DNA from: Blastopirellula sediminis
Lineage (GTDB): Bacteria; Planctomycetota; Planctomycetia; Pirellulales; Pirellulaceae
Assembly: GCF_020966755.1 (NCBI RefSeq)
Contig: NZ_JAJKFT010000004.1
Location: 682,001-746,000, forward strand
Length of the DNA: 64,000 bases
Direction: 5' to 3'
Under the pieces are notes generated by a model. That model was not told where the DNA came from. It ran no database searches and saw only the letters and a list, made by a program, of their open reading frames with translations. Shown here piece by piece: positions 20,235 through 29,168 of this stretch. Each line of letters opens with the position of its first letter. Within the stretch, counting starts at the first letter, position 1. A program made the translations under genes and the position numbers.

Positions 20235-21383
20235 CTATTGGCGCTCCGGCCAGAGGGTCTCTTCCTGGGGAATCGTGACCATCGGCCAACTCATCGGAAA
20301 CAGGCGGACGATGCGACCCGGGCGGAAGCCTTCCAGTAATAGTTGCGGCTGGAAGCTGACTTGCATTCCGCTGCTGCCGGGGACACGATCGACGTCCTTA
20401 ACGGAGACAATCGGGCCTGACTTGCGATCGTTGACTTGGTCATAACTTTGTAGGGTAGGTTCCGCGACGACGCCTTGAACCGAACCAGGGACTTTGAATT
20501 CTTCCAAAAGGTGGGGATCAACGCCGTCGAACAGAGTGACGGTTACGATCCGGTTCTGGTTGTCGACTTCGTCGATCCAGCCGGGAACGCCGCGATACTG
20601 GATATGCAAGCGGTGCTGTTCAAACTGCCGCTGACGCGCAACTTCACGGCTTTCTTCGTCGAGCCAGAGATCGGTGCAGCGGCCGATGCCGTAGAGCGTC
20701 GCCCAGGTAAGGTTGTAGAGGATCTGCTGACCCGGTTTGACGTCCTCAAGGGTGGCGAATTGTTTGCCCAGAAAAACGCGCGTCGCTGGAGTGACGTCGA
20801 GCTCAAACGTCTCTTTGTCCGCTTCGCCCGACTTGGTATCGACGCCGCGCAAGAGGAGCTTCTTCTTTTCAAGATCGATCGACTCTACGTTGAAGAGCCG
20901 CTTTTGCTCGTCATAGTAGCTGAAGTCGTCCATCAGGCGAATCGCCTTGTTGAAGGGGGACTCGATGCTCTCGCGATTGAAGTAGAACTTCGTCGCTTCC
21001 TCGTCTTTCCCCTTGGCGTAGTACCAGCCATGCAGATGGGTTCCGATCGGAATGTCGCGCAGCGCCGCGAGGGCGCCGTGATACTTGATCGAACCATACG
21101 GCAGCATGCGAAACGCGATCGGCACATCCCAGTGGTGACGACGCTGTTTGTCGGTACGCGAGACCCGAAGTTCGCCGGTGCGATGGACGTGGTCCATCTC
21201 GATCAACTCGCCGGCGAAATAGTGGGCCGAGTCCGCTGGCGGAAACTTGCCTGGCTCGATCTGAAACCAGGGCAACTTTTCGTCGTCGTTCTTATCGGTT
21301 CGATACGCCGCTTCTTCCGCCGCGACGGGGTGAGCGAAGTAGAGACCGGGAAGTAGAAACGCCAGCAGGAGTAAATATCGCAC
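20235..21383 (-). CDS. Exported protein of unknown function, third gene of DUF1592-DUF1552 operon
   Basis: The product is 382 residues from a GTG at 21383, six nt after the upstream stop codon. The frame is open much further upstream, but that part overlaps the DUF1552 gene and is not protein-like. The start is supported by the signal peptide that follows immediately (MRYLLLLAFLLPGLYFAHPVAA). I do not recognise the family. Two similar beta-rich modules are visible: about residues 45-115 (FAGELIEMDHVHRTGEL ... IPIGTHLHGWYY) and 150-235 (FNVESIDLEKKKLLLRG ... VKPGQQILYNLTW). Each pairs a modulation segment with a statement-like 'PIGTxL/KPGQQI' turn, as in OB-like folds. Operon position suggests it acts with the DUF1592/DUF1552 pair. 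Confidence 0.82.
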   Translation of the reverse strand: MRYLLLLAFLLPGLYFAHPVAAEEAAYRTDKNDDEKLPWFQIEPGKFPPADSAHYFAGELIEMDHVHRTGELRVSRTDKQRRHHWDVPIAFRMLPYGSIKYHGALAALRDIPIGTHLHGWYYAKGKDEEATKFYFNRESIESPFNKAIRLMDDFSYYDEQKRLFNVESIDLEKKKLLLRGVDTKSGEADKETFELDVTPATRVFLGKQFATLEDVKPGQQILYNLTWATLYGIGRCTDLWLDEESREVARQRQFEQHRLHIQYRGVPGWIDEVDNQNRIVTVTLFDGVDPHLLEEFKVPGSVQGVVAEPTLQSYDQVNDRKSGPIVSVKDVDRVPGSSGMQVSFQPQLLLEGFRPGRIVRLFPMSWPMVTIPQEETLWPERQ

Positions 21384-21388
21384 GCGAC

Positions 21389-22783
21389 TTATCCCATGAT
21401 TTCCGAAATGACGCCGTTGCTGTCGGCGAAGGAATCGACCGGAATGTCCATCTTTTGCATCATCGTCAGCAACAAGTTGCTGAGATGGGCGTCGCTGTCG
21501 ACTGGACGAGAGCAGACGCCGTAGTGCCCGCGGGCGTCGGCCAGATTGTACTGACCAAGCTTCGGCAAGTTGTAGTCGACGTGCTGGCCATGCTTCAGGC
21601 CGAGACCTGATCCGCCGGCCAAGACCATCGGCAAATTCGCGTTGCCGTGGCTGTGCCCATACGCCATACCGCTGCCAAACAAGACCATGGTCCGGTCGAG
21701 CAACGTTTCGTTCTCTTCCTGATACGACTTCAGTTGGCCGATGAAGTAAGAGAGTTGCTTCGCGAGGAAGGCGTCGGTTTCGGTCAGACGACGCAATTGT
21801 TCCGGGTCGCCGTTGTGATGCGACAGTTCGTGACGCGTTTGCGCGACGCCGATTTCCGGAATCGCCAGACCGTTGCTTTCGCTGCCGCTCATGCAAGTGA
21901 TGACGCGGGTCATGTCGGTCCGGATCGCCAACACCATCAGATCGTAAATGGTGCGATAGAGATCGCCGGCGTCGGTCTGCGGAATGTCCCGCGCGAGCTT
22001 TTGTTTCGTTTCGGCTGCGATCGACGGCTTCGGAATGTCGAGCCATTCGTAGGAGCGGCGCGTTCGCTTTTCGACGTCGCGGACCGCGTTCAGGTATTCG
22101 TCCAGTTTGTTACGGTCCTCCGTGCCGATCTGTTTACGGAAGCGATCGGCGTCTTCCAACAGCGTATCGAGCACGCTGCCGCGACGGCTTAGGTTCCGTT
22201 TGGCCGCATCAGCGCCGCCGGGCTCGACGCCGAACAAGCGATCGAAGATCACCTTCGGACGCCGTTCGGCCGGGAGCGGAATACCATCGCGCGACCAGGC
22301 GAGCGTGCCGCCGGTGATCGCGACTTCAAGCGACGAGAATCGTGTATGAGGCGAAGTTACTTCGGCCATCATCTGGTCGGCCGATACGCTGTTGCGGAAC
22401 GCGCCCCCTTCTTGGCTGATCTTGGCGCCGGTCAGCCAGATCTTATCGCACTCGTGCGCCTGGCCGATGCCGTTGGGATGGTGGAGTCCGCTGATCGGCG
22501 TGATCTCTTGACGGTGCTCTTCCAGCGATTTGAGCGGTCCGCTCAGTTCGTAGTCGGTCCCGGCCTTTTCAATCTGCCACGTGAGCGTGTTCACACCGTT
22601 CGGGATGTAAATGAAGACCGACCGTTTCGGCTTGGCGAGCGCCGGTTCGTCTTTGACGTTTTCGGCCGCGACCATCTTGCCGGGATCCATGCAGTTCATC
22701 AGCGGCAACGCCAACGTTGCGCCGATCCCGCGCAGAACGTGACGTCGGTTGATTCTCCACCGATTGAAATTGAAGTGGCTCAT
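21389..22783 (-). CDS. DUF1552 domain protein, second copy
   Basis: A 464-residue protein with a Tat-like N-terminus ([26 protein letters not shown]) and a DUF1552 body: [17 protein letters not shown] near residue 55, the [14 protein letters not shown] segment near 320, and [20 protein letters not shown] near 370. It starts 3 nt after the DUF1592 gene and is followed by the unknown exported protein. It is clearly diverged from the copy at 6004-7323. Function is unknown; likely extracytoplasmic. Confidence 0.92.
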   Translation of the reverse strand: MSHFNFNRWRINRRHVLRGIGATLALPLMNCMDPGKMVAAENVKDEPALAKPKRSVFIYIPNGVNTLTWQIEKAGTDYELSGPLKSLEEHRQEITPISGLHHPNGIGQAHECDKIWLTGAKISQEGGAFRNSVSADQMMAEVTSPHTRFSSLEVAITGGTLAWSRDGIPLPAERRPKVIFDRLFGVEPGGADAAKRNLSRRGSVLDTLLEDADRFRKQIGTEDRNKLDEYLNAVRDVEKRTRRSYEWLDIPKPSIAAETKQKLARDIPQTDAGDLYRTIYDLMVLAIRTDMTRVITCMSGSESNGLAIPEIGVAQTRHELSHHNGDPEQLRRLTETDAFLAKQLSYFIGQLKSYQEENETLLDRTMVLFGSGMAYGHSHGNANLPMVLAGGSGLGLKHGQHVDYNLPKLGQYNLADARGHYGVCSRPVDSDAHLSNLLLTMMQKMDIPVDSFADSNGVISEIMG

Positions 22784-22786
22784 GGT

Positions 22787-25228
22787 TCACCGTTTCTGAA
22801 ATAGGTCGGAAAGTACCAGCGCTTCCACCAGATCACGCACGCGGTAATCGGCATCCTTGCTGCGAGTTGCGATCGCTTCTAAATCGGCCCGATCGTCGAC
22901 CGTCATGGTTCGACGCAAGGCGTAGGTCGCCAGCTTGTTGACGACGGTCCGATTGAACGGATCCATGTCGGCCAGCAGCAACTGTTTGAATTCATGCGGC
23001 GTCGAGAACGCGCGGCCGTCCGGCAACGTCCCGCTCGCGTCGACCGGAGGATTGGCGCCGGTTCCTTGCGCGACGACTTCCTCTTCGCGCCAACGGCCGA
23101 TCGCATCGAAGTTGTCGAAGGCCAGGCCGAGCGGGTCAATCTTACGATGGCATGCTGCGCAGTTCGGGTCATGCTTGTGCGCTTCGAGCTTCATCCGAAT
23201 CGTCGCCTTCGGCGAATCGACCGGATTCGGTTCAATCGGATTGACGTTCGCCGGGGGCGGAGGAGGCGATTTGCCGAAGACCGACTGCAACACCCAGACG
23301 CCGCGATGGACCGGGCGATGACGCGTTCCGTCGGAGGTGAGCGACAACACCGCCGCTTGCGTCAGTAGGCCGCCTCGTTGATCTTCCGGCGGCAGCGAAA
23401 CTCGTTGGTATTCGTCCGCTTCGATTCCTTCTATTCCGTAATGCATCGCCAGACGCGGATTGACCATCGTCCAGTCGGAATCGATGAACTCATGGAGCGT
23501 CAGGTTCTTGTCGAGCACTTCCTGGAAGAACGCGTACGTTTCTCCTTCCATGCTTCGTTCAAGATGCGGATCGTAGTCGGGGTAAAGTTCTTTGTTCGGC
23601 GGGAACATTCCGAGCTTGTGCAGTTGCAACCATTGCCGCGGGAAGTCGTGACTGAACTTCTCGGCTCGCTCGTCGGCGATCATCCGCTCGAACTGTTGTT
23701 TCAGAACGTCCGGTTCGCGCAGCTTCCCTTCGCGAGCCAACGCAAAGAGTTCGTCGTCCGGCATCGTGCTCCAGAGCAAGTAGGAGAGCCGCGACGCGAT
23801 TTCATAGTCGTTCAATTGGGCCTGCGGTTTATCGAGATTCCCTTCGACGACGAACAGGAAGTTCTTCGAGCAAAGGATCGCCAGCATCCCGGTCTTCATC
23901 GCCTGGCGCAAATCTGCGCCTGCCGCGATTTCGCTTTCGACGATCTGGTAGTAGCGTTCGACTTCGGCCGTTTCGGCAGGTCGGCGGAACGCCGCTTCGC
24001 AGAGTCGTGCGACGCAGGCCTTCGCTTGTTCCATGTTTCCGTCTTCGTCCGGCATAAAGCGAGCCCGTTTGGCGACGAGCGCGTCCGGCTCCAGCGGTCC
24101 TTCCCACTCGATCCAGTCGATGATCAGGAAGGGATAGAGGGGCAAGCCTTCTTCATCAGTCAGCTTGATCTGCCACGGAATGCGGCCATCCTGCAAACTG
24201 AAGAAGGGGCGAGAGCCGCTACGTCCCGATCGCGGCAAGTTCGACGGGCCAGGGACGTCGTTGGTCACCTTGAACGTATGCCCGCCGGCCGGCAAATCGG
24301 CCAGAAACTCGACGACGACCGGCTGCTCTTCCGGCGCCAGAATATCTTGCTCAAACAACAAGCGATCAATCTTGTCGGCGTAGAAGGTCAAGTGCGGGGC
24401 GCGACCACCTTTCGGCTTCATTCCGCTGACCTGAATGCGGACTTTGAACAAGCCGCCGTTCTTCAGCATGTCTCCCTCGGGACCAGGACGTCCCCCTTGG
24501 ATCTCGTGACCGGGCCACATATCGACGCGAACCTTGTCGACGAGCCCGCTCGCCTCGAGTTCTTTGACGACTTCGCCGCTTGGTCCGCCGCGAAGCTTGA
24601 GCGCATTTTTGCGAACGACCTGCGTTTGAACCGGTCGCGTCGGATACGCTTCCTCTAAGATTCGCTCGGCGGCGCTATAATACTTTTCAATATGAGATGC
24701 GGAGAGGGAAAGGACCGAACCGATTCGCTCGAAGCCGTGCCACTCCGGCTCTTCGTTGAGTCCGCTGGGATCGGAAACGCCGAACTGCACGCCAAACAAA
24801 TCGTCAACCGTATTGGCGTACTCGTCGCGCGTCAGACGGTGGAACGAAACCGGTTGTTTCTGGGCGAGGCGAGCGGTGCGACCTTCTTCGATGCGGGTTG
24901 CCAACCACTCGACGATTTCGGCGTTCTGCTGGGCGGTCGGCAGTTCCGGTTCATCCTCCGGAGGCATCTCGCCGTTGTTGATTTTTTCGATGACTTCCAG
25001 CCAACGATTCACCGAAGGCCCATCGCCGACATCTTTGGAAAGCGTATCGACGCGGAAGTCTCCTTCCTGCAATTCGGCGCCGTGACAGCGGACGCAGTTT
25101 TTGATCAGGTACGGCTCAATCGCTTCCCCGAAAGGAGCGTGATTGGGCGATTCCGCATACGTGAACTGGGCGTTCGCGCACCCCCAGAGTATCAGCGCAA
25201 AGACGAACTGCTGAGTCAGTCGCGGCAT
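22787..25228 (-). CDS. DUF1592 domain protein with two CxxCH motifs, second copy
   Basis: An 813-residue exported protein with a signal peptide (QQFVFALILWGCANAQFTYA). A CVRCHGAELQEGDF cytochrome c-like motif lies near residue 42, and CAACHRKIDPLGLAFDNFD near residue 690. Between them are DUF1587, DUF1592, DUF1588 and DUF1585-type regions, including HRLTRDEYANTVDDLFG near residue 130. Here the DUF1592 gene comes first in the operon, the reverse of the order at 3548-7323. The ATG at 25228 is the first gene of the unit; its promoter must lie in 25229-25426, shared divergently with the AST operon. Confidence 0.93.
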   Translation of the reverse strand: MPRLTQQFVFALILWGCANAQFTYAESPNHAPFGEAIEPYLIKNCVRCHGAELQEGDFRVDTLSKDVGDGPSVNRWLEVIEKINNGEMPPEDEPELPTAQQNAEIVEWLATRIEEGRTARLAQKQPVSFHRLTRDEYANTVDDLFGVQFGVSDPSGLNEEPEWHGFERIGSVLSLSASHIEKYYSAAERILEEAYPTRPVQTQVVRKNALKLRGGPSGEVVKELEASGLVDKVRVDMWPGHEIQGGRPGPEGDMLKNGGLFKVRIQVSGMKPKGGRAPHLTFYADKIDRLLFEQDILAPEEQPVVVEFLADLPAGGHTFKVTNDVPGPSNLPRSGRSGSRPFFSLQDGRIPWQIKLTDEEGLPLYPFLIIDWIEWEGPLEPDALVAKRARFMPDEDGNMEQAKACVARLCEAAFRRPAETAEVERYYQIVESEIAAGADLRQAMKTGMLAILCSKNFLFVVEGNLDKPQAQLNDYEIASRLSYLLWSTMPDDELFALAREGKLREPDVLKQQFERMIADERAEKFSHDFPRQWLQLHKLGMFPPNKELYPDYDPHLERSMEGETYAFFQEVLDKNLTLHEFIDSDWTMVNPRLAMHYGIEGIEADEYQRVSLPPEDQRGGLLTQAAVLSLTSDGTRHRPVHRGVWVLQSVFGKSPPPPPANVNPIEPNPVDSPKATIRMKLEAHKHDPNCAACHRKIDPLGLAFDNFDAIGRWREEEVVAQGTGANPPVDASGTLPDGRAFSTPHEFKQLLLADMDPFNRTVVNKLATYALRRTMTVDDRADLEAIATRSKDADYRVRDLVEALVLSDLFQKR

Positions 25229-25426
25229 GAGATTTTGTGGGATAAATTGGCGGGAGAAAAACGGGGGCGAGAAGGTTGGTTATAGTCCGTTTGAAGGAGC
25301 CGAGTCAAGGATTTTATGTAATCCGAACTCTTGCGAAGGAGTTTCGATTTGTTAATGGGAAGATAGGCTCCTTATAGTTTGTGTGCTATATTGTTATGGG
25401 GTGAGGGCATCAGGCGGAGATTGGTC

Positions 25427-26623
25427 ATGGACCCAGCTATCGCGTGGATCGACTCGCAGCAAACGGCGATGGAGCGGCTGCTCATCGACTGGGCGTCGAT
25501 TAACACCGGCACGTTCCATCTAGCCGGAGTGCAGCGCCTTGTTGACGAAGTTGCCGGTCAGTTTGAACCGATCGCGGAAAGTATTCTGCGGCTGCCGCTG
25601 GCCAGTCATCACGAAACCAATGCCCGCGGCGAAGCGATCGAAATGCCGCTGGGAGACGCGCTGGTGATCACGCGTCGCAGCGACGCTCCGCTGCAAGCGG
25701 TATTGGCGATCCATCTTGATACGGTCTATCCGGTCGATTCGCCGTTTCAGGCGGTTATTTGTTCGGATGAGCGAATCGAGGGCCCCGGCGTCGCCGACGC
25801 CAAAGGAGGTTTGGTCGTACTTCTCTACGCACTGCTGGCCTTCGAACACTACGTCGCAGCGACCGGCGATCAGCGACTCGGTTGGCGCGTGATTTTGAAC
25901 AGTGACGAAGAGATAGGCTCTCCTTGCTCGGCCGACGTTTTCGCCAAGTATGCGGTTGGCGCTGACTTTGGCCTGGTCTACGAGCCGAGCTTGCCCAGCG
26001 GCAATCTGGTTGGCGAGCGGGGAGGCTCCGGCAATTTCGCGATCGTCGCGCGGGGAAAATCGGCACATGCGGGGCGTGAGTTCGCCGCGGGACGTAACGC
26101 CGTGATCGCCGCTGCGGAGGTCGCCCGCGAGTTGCATTCACTCAACGGACGCTGGCCCGGCGTTACGATCAACGTCGCGCGGATCGATGGCGGTTCACCT
26201 TACAACGTGGTCCCGGACGTGGCGATCGTCCGTTTCAACGTCCGTTACCCGAAGCCAGAATTGGAAGCGGAAATCTCCACAGCGATCGATCAGATTGTCG
26301 CTGGCGCTGCGGAAGGAATCACATTGACGCGGGAAGGAAGATTCTCGGCGCCGCCGAAGCTGTTTGACCCGCAATACCAGACGTTGTTGCGACAAGTCCG
26401 CGACTGTGGATTGCATCTAGGGCTCGACCTGGCGTGGGAGCGATCTGGCGGGGTCTGCGACGGCAATCGTTTGGCGGCGCTCGGCGTGCCGAACGTCGAC
26501 ACGCTTGGCGTTCGGGGCGGCAATATCCACTCGACTGAGGAGTTCATGTGGCGCGCCAGTCTGGCCGAGCGCGCCAAACTTTCGGCCAGTTTCCTAATTA
26601 CCAAGAGTCTTGCCGGGAAATAG
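25427..26623 (+). CDS. M20-family zinc hydrolase, candidate AstE substitute
   Basis: A 398-residue cytoplasmic M20/ArgE-DapE-CPG2-type metallohydrolase. Metal-site motifs are visible: HLDTV (His96, Asp98), GPGVADAKGG (Asp124) and NSDEEIGSP (catalytic Glu161, ligand Glu162). The dimerisation-lid segment includes GKSAHAGREFAAGRNAV. The ATG at 25427 has GGAGA about 10 nt upstream; the frame also opens at an upstream TTG, which is less likely. It is first in a run with the aminotransferase, AstA, AstD and AstB. No AstE (an M14-like enzyme) is present, while M20 enzymes include desuccinylases such as DapE. Removing succinate from N-succinylglutamate is therefore the likely role, by inference. Confidence 0.88.
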   Translation: MDPAIAWIDSQQTAMERLLIDWASINTGTFHLAGVQRLVDEVAGQFEPIAESILRLPLASHHETNARGEAIEMPLGDALVITRRSDAPLQAVLAIHLDTVYPVDSPFQAVICSDERIEGPGVADAKGGLVVLLYALLAFEHYVAATGDQRLGWRVILNSDEEIGSPCSADVFAKYAVGADFGLVYEPSLPSGNLVGERGGSGNFAIVARGKSAHAGREFAAGRNAVIAAAEVARELHSLNGRWPGVTINVARIDGGSPYNVVPDVAIVRFNVRYPKPELEAEISTAIDQIVAGAAEGITLTREGRFSAPPKLFDPQYQTLLRQVRDCGLHLGLDLAWERSGGVCDGNRLAALGVPNVDTLGVRGGNIHSTEEFMWRASLAERAKLSASFLITKSLAGK

Positions 26624-26707
26624 GCGAACTTCCCGCGATAACATTTCCACCTCTTTTCGGAGCAATACGTATAATTAATTGATAGTCAGCGTATAGGAGT
26701 CGATGGA

Positions 26708-28102
26708 ATGGACGAGCCGAAGTTGACCGCGGATTTGTTGAAAGCGGACTGGAGAGTCGTGAAAGCGAAACGACTCCTCCGCGAGGCGCTCGCCGAACAT
26801 TCCGAGAACCTGACGCGTCGCGATCCATCGCCAGAGCTAGAAGCGGACTATGCGGCGGCGCTGGAGCAGTTCGCCCAGTTGCGTGGCAATCCTCTCTACT
26901 TTCCCTTTCTCGGCAGCGGAGTCGGCCGCGGCAGTTTGGTCGAACTAGCCGACGGCAGCGTCAAGTACGACATGATCTCCGGGATCGGCGTCCATGTTTG
27001 CGGGCATAGCATGCCGGAACTGGTTGACGTGCTTACCGACGCGGTGATTGCAGATACCGTGATGCAGGGGAACTTGCAGCAGAATCGCGAGTCGCTGGAA
27101 GTGAGCGAGCGACTTGTCGCACTGGCCCGGCAGCAAGGCGCCCCGCTCGATCACTGTTTTCTAACTTCTAGCGGCGCGATGGCGAATGAGAACGCGCTGA
27201 AGATCTTGTTTCAGTATCGCCCGGGTTCGCACCGGATTTTGGCGTTCGATAACGCGTTCGCCGGACGTTCGCTCGTCTTGTCGCAAATTACCGATCGCCC
27301 GCAATATCGAGCCGGGCTGCCGGCCACCATCCCGGTCGACTTCGTGCCGTTCTTTGATCCCGATCACGCCGAAGTAAGCCAGCACGACGCGGTCGCGGCG
27401 CTCCACATGTATCTGTCGCGTTATCCCGGCGCCCATTGCGGTTTCATGATGGAACTCGTGCAAGGGGAAGGAGGCTACCGAACGGCGCCTCATTCGTTCT
27501 TCGCGGCGCTGTGCCAAGAGCTGCGTCAGGCTGGCGTCCCGATTTACTTTGACGAGATCCAGACCTTCGGCCGCACCCTGGCGCCGTTCGCCTATCAGAT
27601 GCTTGAGCTGGATCAATATGCCGACATCGTCACGGTTGGCAAAATGACCCAGGTCTGCGCGACGTTGTTTGGCAATGCGATGAATCCGAAGCCGGGTCTG
27701 TTGAGTCAAACTTTTACCGCGTCGACGACGGCGCTGATCGCGGCGAAGTTCATTTTGCACAAGCTGGAACATGGCGGCTTCTACGGGCCCGATGGCCGCA
27801 ACGCCCAGATTCACCGCCGGTTCTGTATCCGATTCGAAAAGCTCCATCGACAACATCCCGAACTGATTCGCGGCCCTTGGGGCGTCGGTGGGATGGTTGC
27901 ATTTACGGCGCTCGACGGTTCGCCTACCGTCTCGAAACGGGTGTTGACCGAACTCTTCTCGGCCGGCGTGATCGCGTTCGCCGCCGGATCGGATCCGACT
28001 CGCATTCGATTTCTGCCGTCTCTGTTGGCGGTGACCGACGATGAGATCGATTCGGTTTGCGATATCCTGGAGCAAACCCTCCTCCGTCTTCACGAGGAAT
28101 AA
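26708..28102 (+). CDS. Class III PLP aminotransferase, probable succinylornithine transaminase
   Basis: A 464-residue fold-type I PLP enzyme of class III. Visible motifs are a CFLTSSGAMANENALKI phosphate-binding segment near residue 150, IYFDEIQTFGR with the PLP-binding Asp near residue 280, and VTVGKMTQV with the probable Schiff-base lysine near residue 310. In the AST pathway this step converts N2-succinylornithine to succinylglutamate semialdehyde, the work of AstC. It is not an obvious close AstC orthologue; the long N-terminal extension (about 60 residues) resembles lysine or 4-aminobutyrate aminotransferases. AGGAG sits 8 nt before the ATG at 26708. The substrate call rests on operon context. 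Confidence 0.85.
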   Translation: MDEPKLTADLLKADWRVVKAKRLLREALAEHSENLTRRDPSPELEADYAAALEQFAQLRGNPLYFPFLGSGVGRGSLVELADGSVKYDMISGIGVHVCGHSMPELVDVLTDAVIADTVMQGNLQQNRESLEVSERLVALARQQGAPLDHCFLTSSGAMANENALKILFQYRPGSHRILAFDNAFAGRSLVLSQITDRPQYRAGLPATIPVDFVPFFDPDHAEVSQHDAVAALHMYLSRYPGAHCGFMMELVQGEGGYRTAPHSFFAALCQELRQAGVPIYFDEIQTFGRTLAPFAYQMLELDQYADIVTVGKMTQVCATLFGNAMNPKPGLLSQTFTASTTALIAAKFILHKLEHGGFYGPDGRNAQIHRRFCIRFEKLHRQHPELIRGPWGVGGMVAFTALDGSPTVSKRVLTELFSAGVIAFAAGSDPTRIRFLPSLLAVTDDEIDSVCDILEQTLLRLHEE

Positions 28103-28116
28103 GGTGGGAGCCCTGT

Positions 28117-29166
28117 ATGAGCGAAGTTCCGCTGCTTGTGGTGCGTCCGGTACGGATCGAAGATCTGGGGCAACTTAACGCGTTGGCTCATTTGACGGCG
28201 ACCGGACTGACGACGCTGCCTCGCGATGAGTCGCTGATGGAAAAACGCGTAAAGCAAGCGGTGCGGACCTTCTCGCAAATGGAGGACGACTCGGCCCAGC
28301 ACGAGCTGTTTCTCTTCGTGATGGAAGAGAAGCCGAGCGGGCAGATCGTCGGCACCTGCGGTATCGTACCGAAGGTAGGAGGTTTCAAGCCGTTCTACGC
28401 CTATCGATTGGGGACGGACGTTCACGAGTCGGAAACGCTGAAATTACGCTACGAACACAAGGTTCTACATCTGCTCCGCGAGCATGATGGACCGACCGAG
28501 ATCGGCAGCCTGTTCTTGCGGAGCGAATATCGCGGGGGTGGAACGGGACGCGTGTTGTCCCTTTGCCGCTTTCTCTTCATGGCGAATCATCCCTCCTTGT
28601 TTGAGTCGGAAGTCATTGCCGAATTGCGAGGAGTGATCGACGACGACGGCGTCAGTCCGTTTTGGGAGGCGCTGGGGCATCACTTCTTTGGAATCGATTT
28701 TCCTAACGCCGACATGCTAAGCCTTTACAACAAAGAGTTCATCGAAAAGCTGATGCCGCGGCACCCGATTTACGTCACGCTCCTTCCCAAAGAGGCGCAA
28801 GCGTCGATCGGCGAAGTCCACCGACTGACGGCGCCGGCACGACGACTGTTGGAAGGAGAAGGTTTGCGGTGGTACGACTTGGTCGATATCTTTGAAGCGG
28901 GGCCGATCTTGCAGTGCAAGCGGGAGGAGATCCGCGCGGTCCGGGAAAGTCGCGTTGACGTGATCGCCGCGATCGATGATCACCCCGACGGGATGGGACC
29001 GTATCGCAAATGCATCGCGACGACGGTTGGCAAGTCGTTTCTTGCCGCCGGCGGTTTGCTTTACCTGCGTGAAGACGGCTTGGTGCTGGAGAAGTCGCTG
29101 GCCGCGGCGCTCGAAGTGCAGCCAGGCGAATCGGTCCGATACGTCGATCTGCGAGCGGAGGCGTAA
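28117..29166 (+). CDS. astA: Arginine N-succinyltransferase
   Basis: A 349-residue acyltransferase that moves succinate from succinyl-CoA to the alpha-amino group of arginine, the first AST step. It matches E. coli AstA along its length: VVRPVRIEDLGQLNALA, then GLTTLPRDE, SLFLRSEYRGGGTGRVLSL, ELRGVIDDDGVSPFWEALG, and LMPRHPIYVTLLPKEAQ. The start is ATG 28117, preceded by GGTGGGAG at 7 nt spacing. The gene follows the aminotransferase by 14 nt and precedes astD by 2 nt, so all are co-transcribed. In some bacteria AstA also acts on ornithine. Confidence 0.96.
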   Translation: MSEVPLLVVRPVRIEDLGQLNALAHLTATGLTTLPRDESLMEKRVKQAVRTFSQMEDDSAQHELFLFVMEEKPSGQIVGTCGIVPKVGGFKPFYAYRLGTDVHESETLKLRYEHKVLHLLREHDGPTEIGSLFLRSEYRGGGTGRVLSLCRFLFMANHPSLFESEVIAELRGVIDDDGVSPFWEALGHHFFGIDFPNADMLSLYNKEFIEKLMPRHPIYVTLLPKEAQASIGEVHRLTAPARRLLEGEGLRWYDLVDIFEAGPILQCKREEIRAVRESRVDVIAAIDDHPDGMGPYRKCIATTVGKSFLAAGGLLYLREDGLVLEKSLAAALEVQPGESVRYVDLRAEA

Positions 29167-29168
29167 CT

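Noticed and set aside
21384-22046. N-terminal extension of the unknown exported protein
   Set aside because: It overlaps the DUF1552 gene in another frame and reads as Arg/Ser-rich noise; a signal peptide begins exactly at GTG 21383.
26605-26645. Short inverted repeat after the M20 gene as a terminator
   Set aside because: The CGGGAA/TTCCCG stem is only 6 bp, has no T run, and would split a coherent operon.
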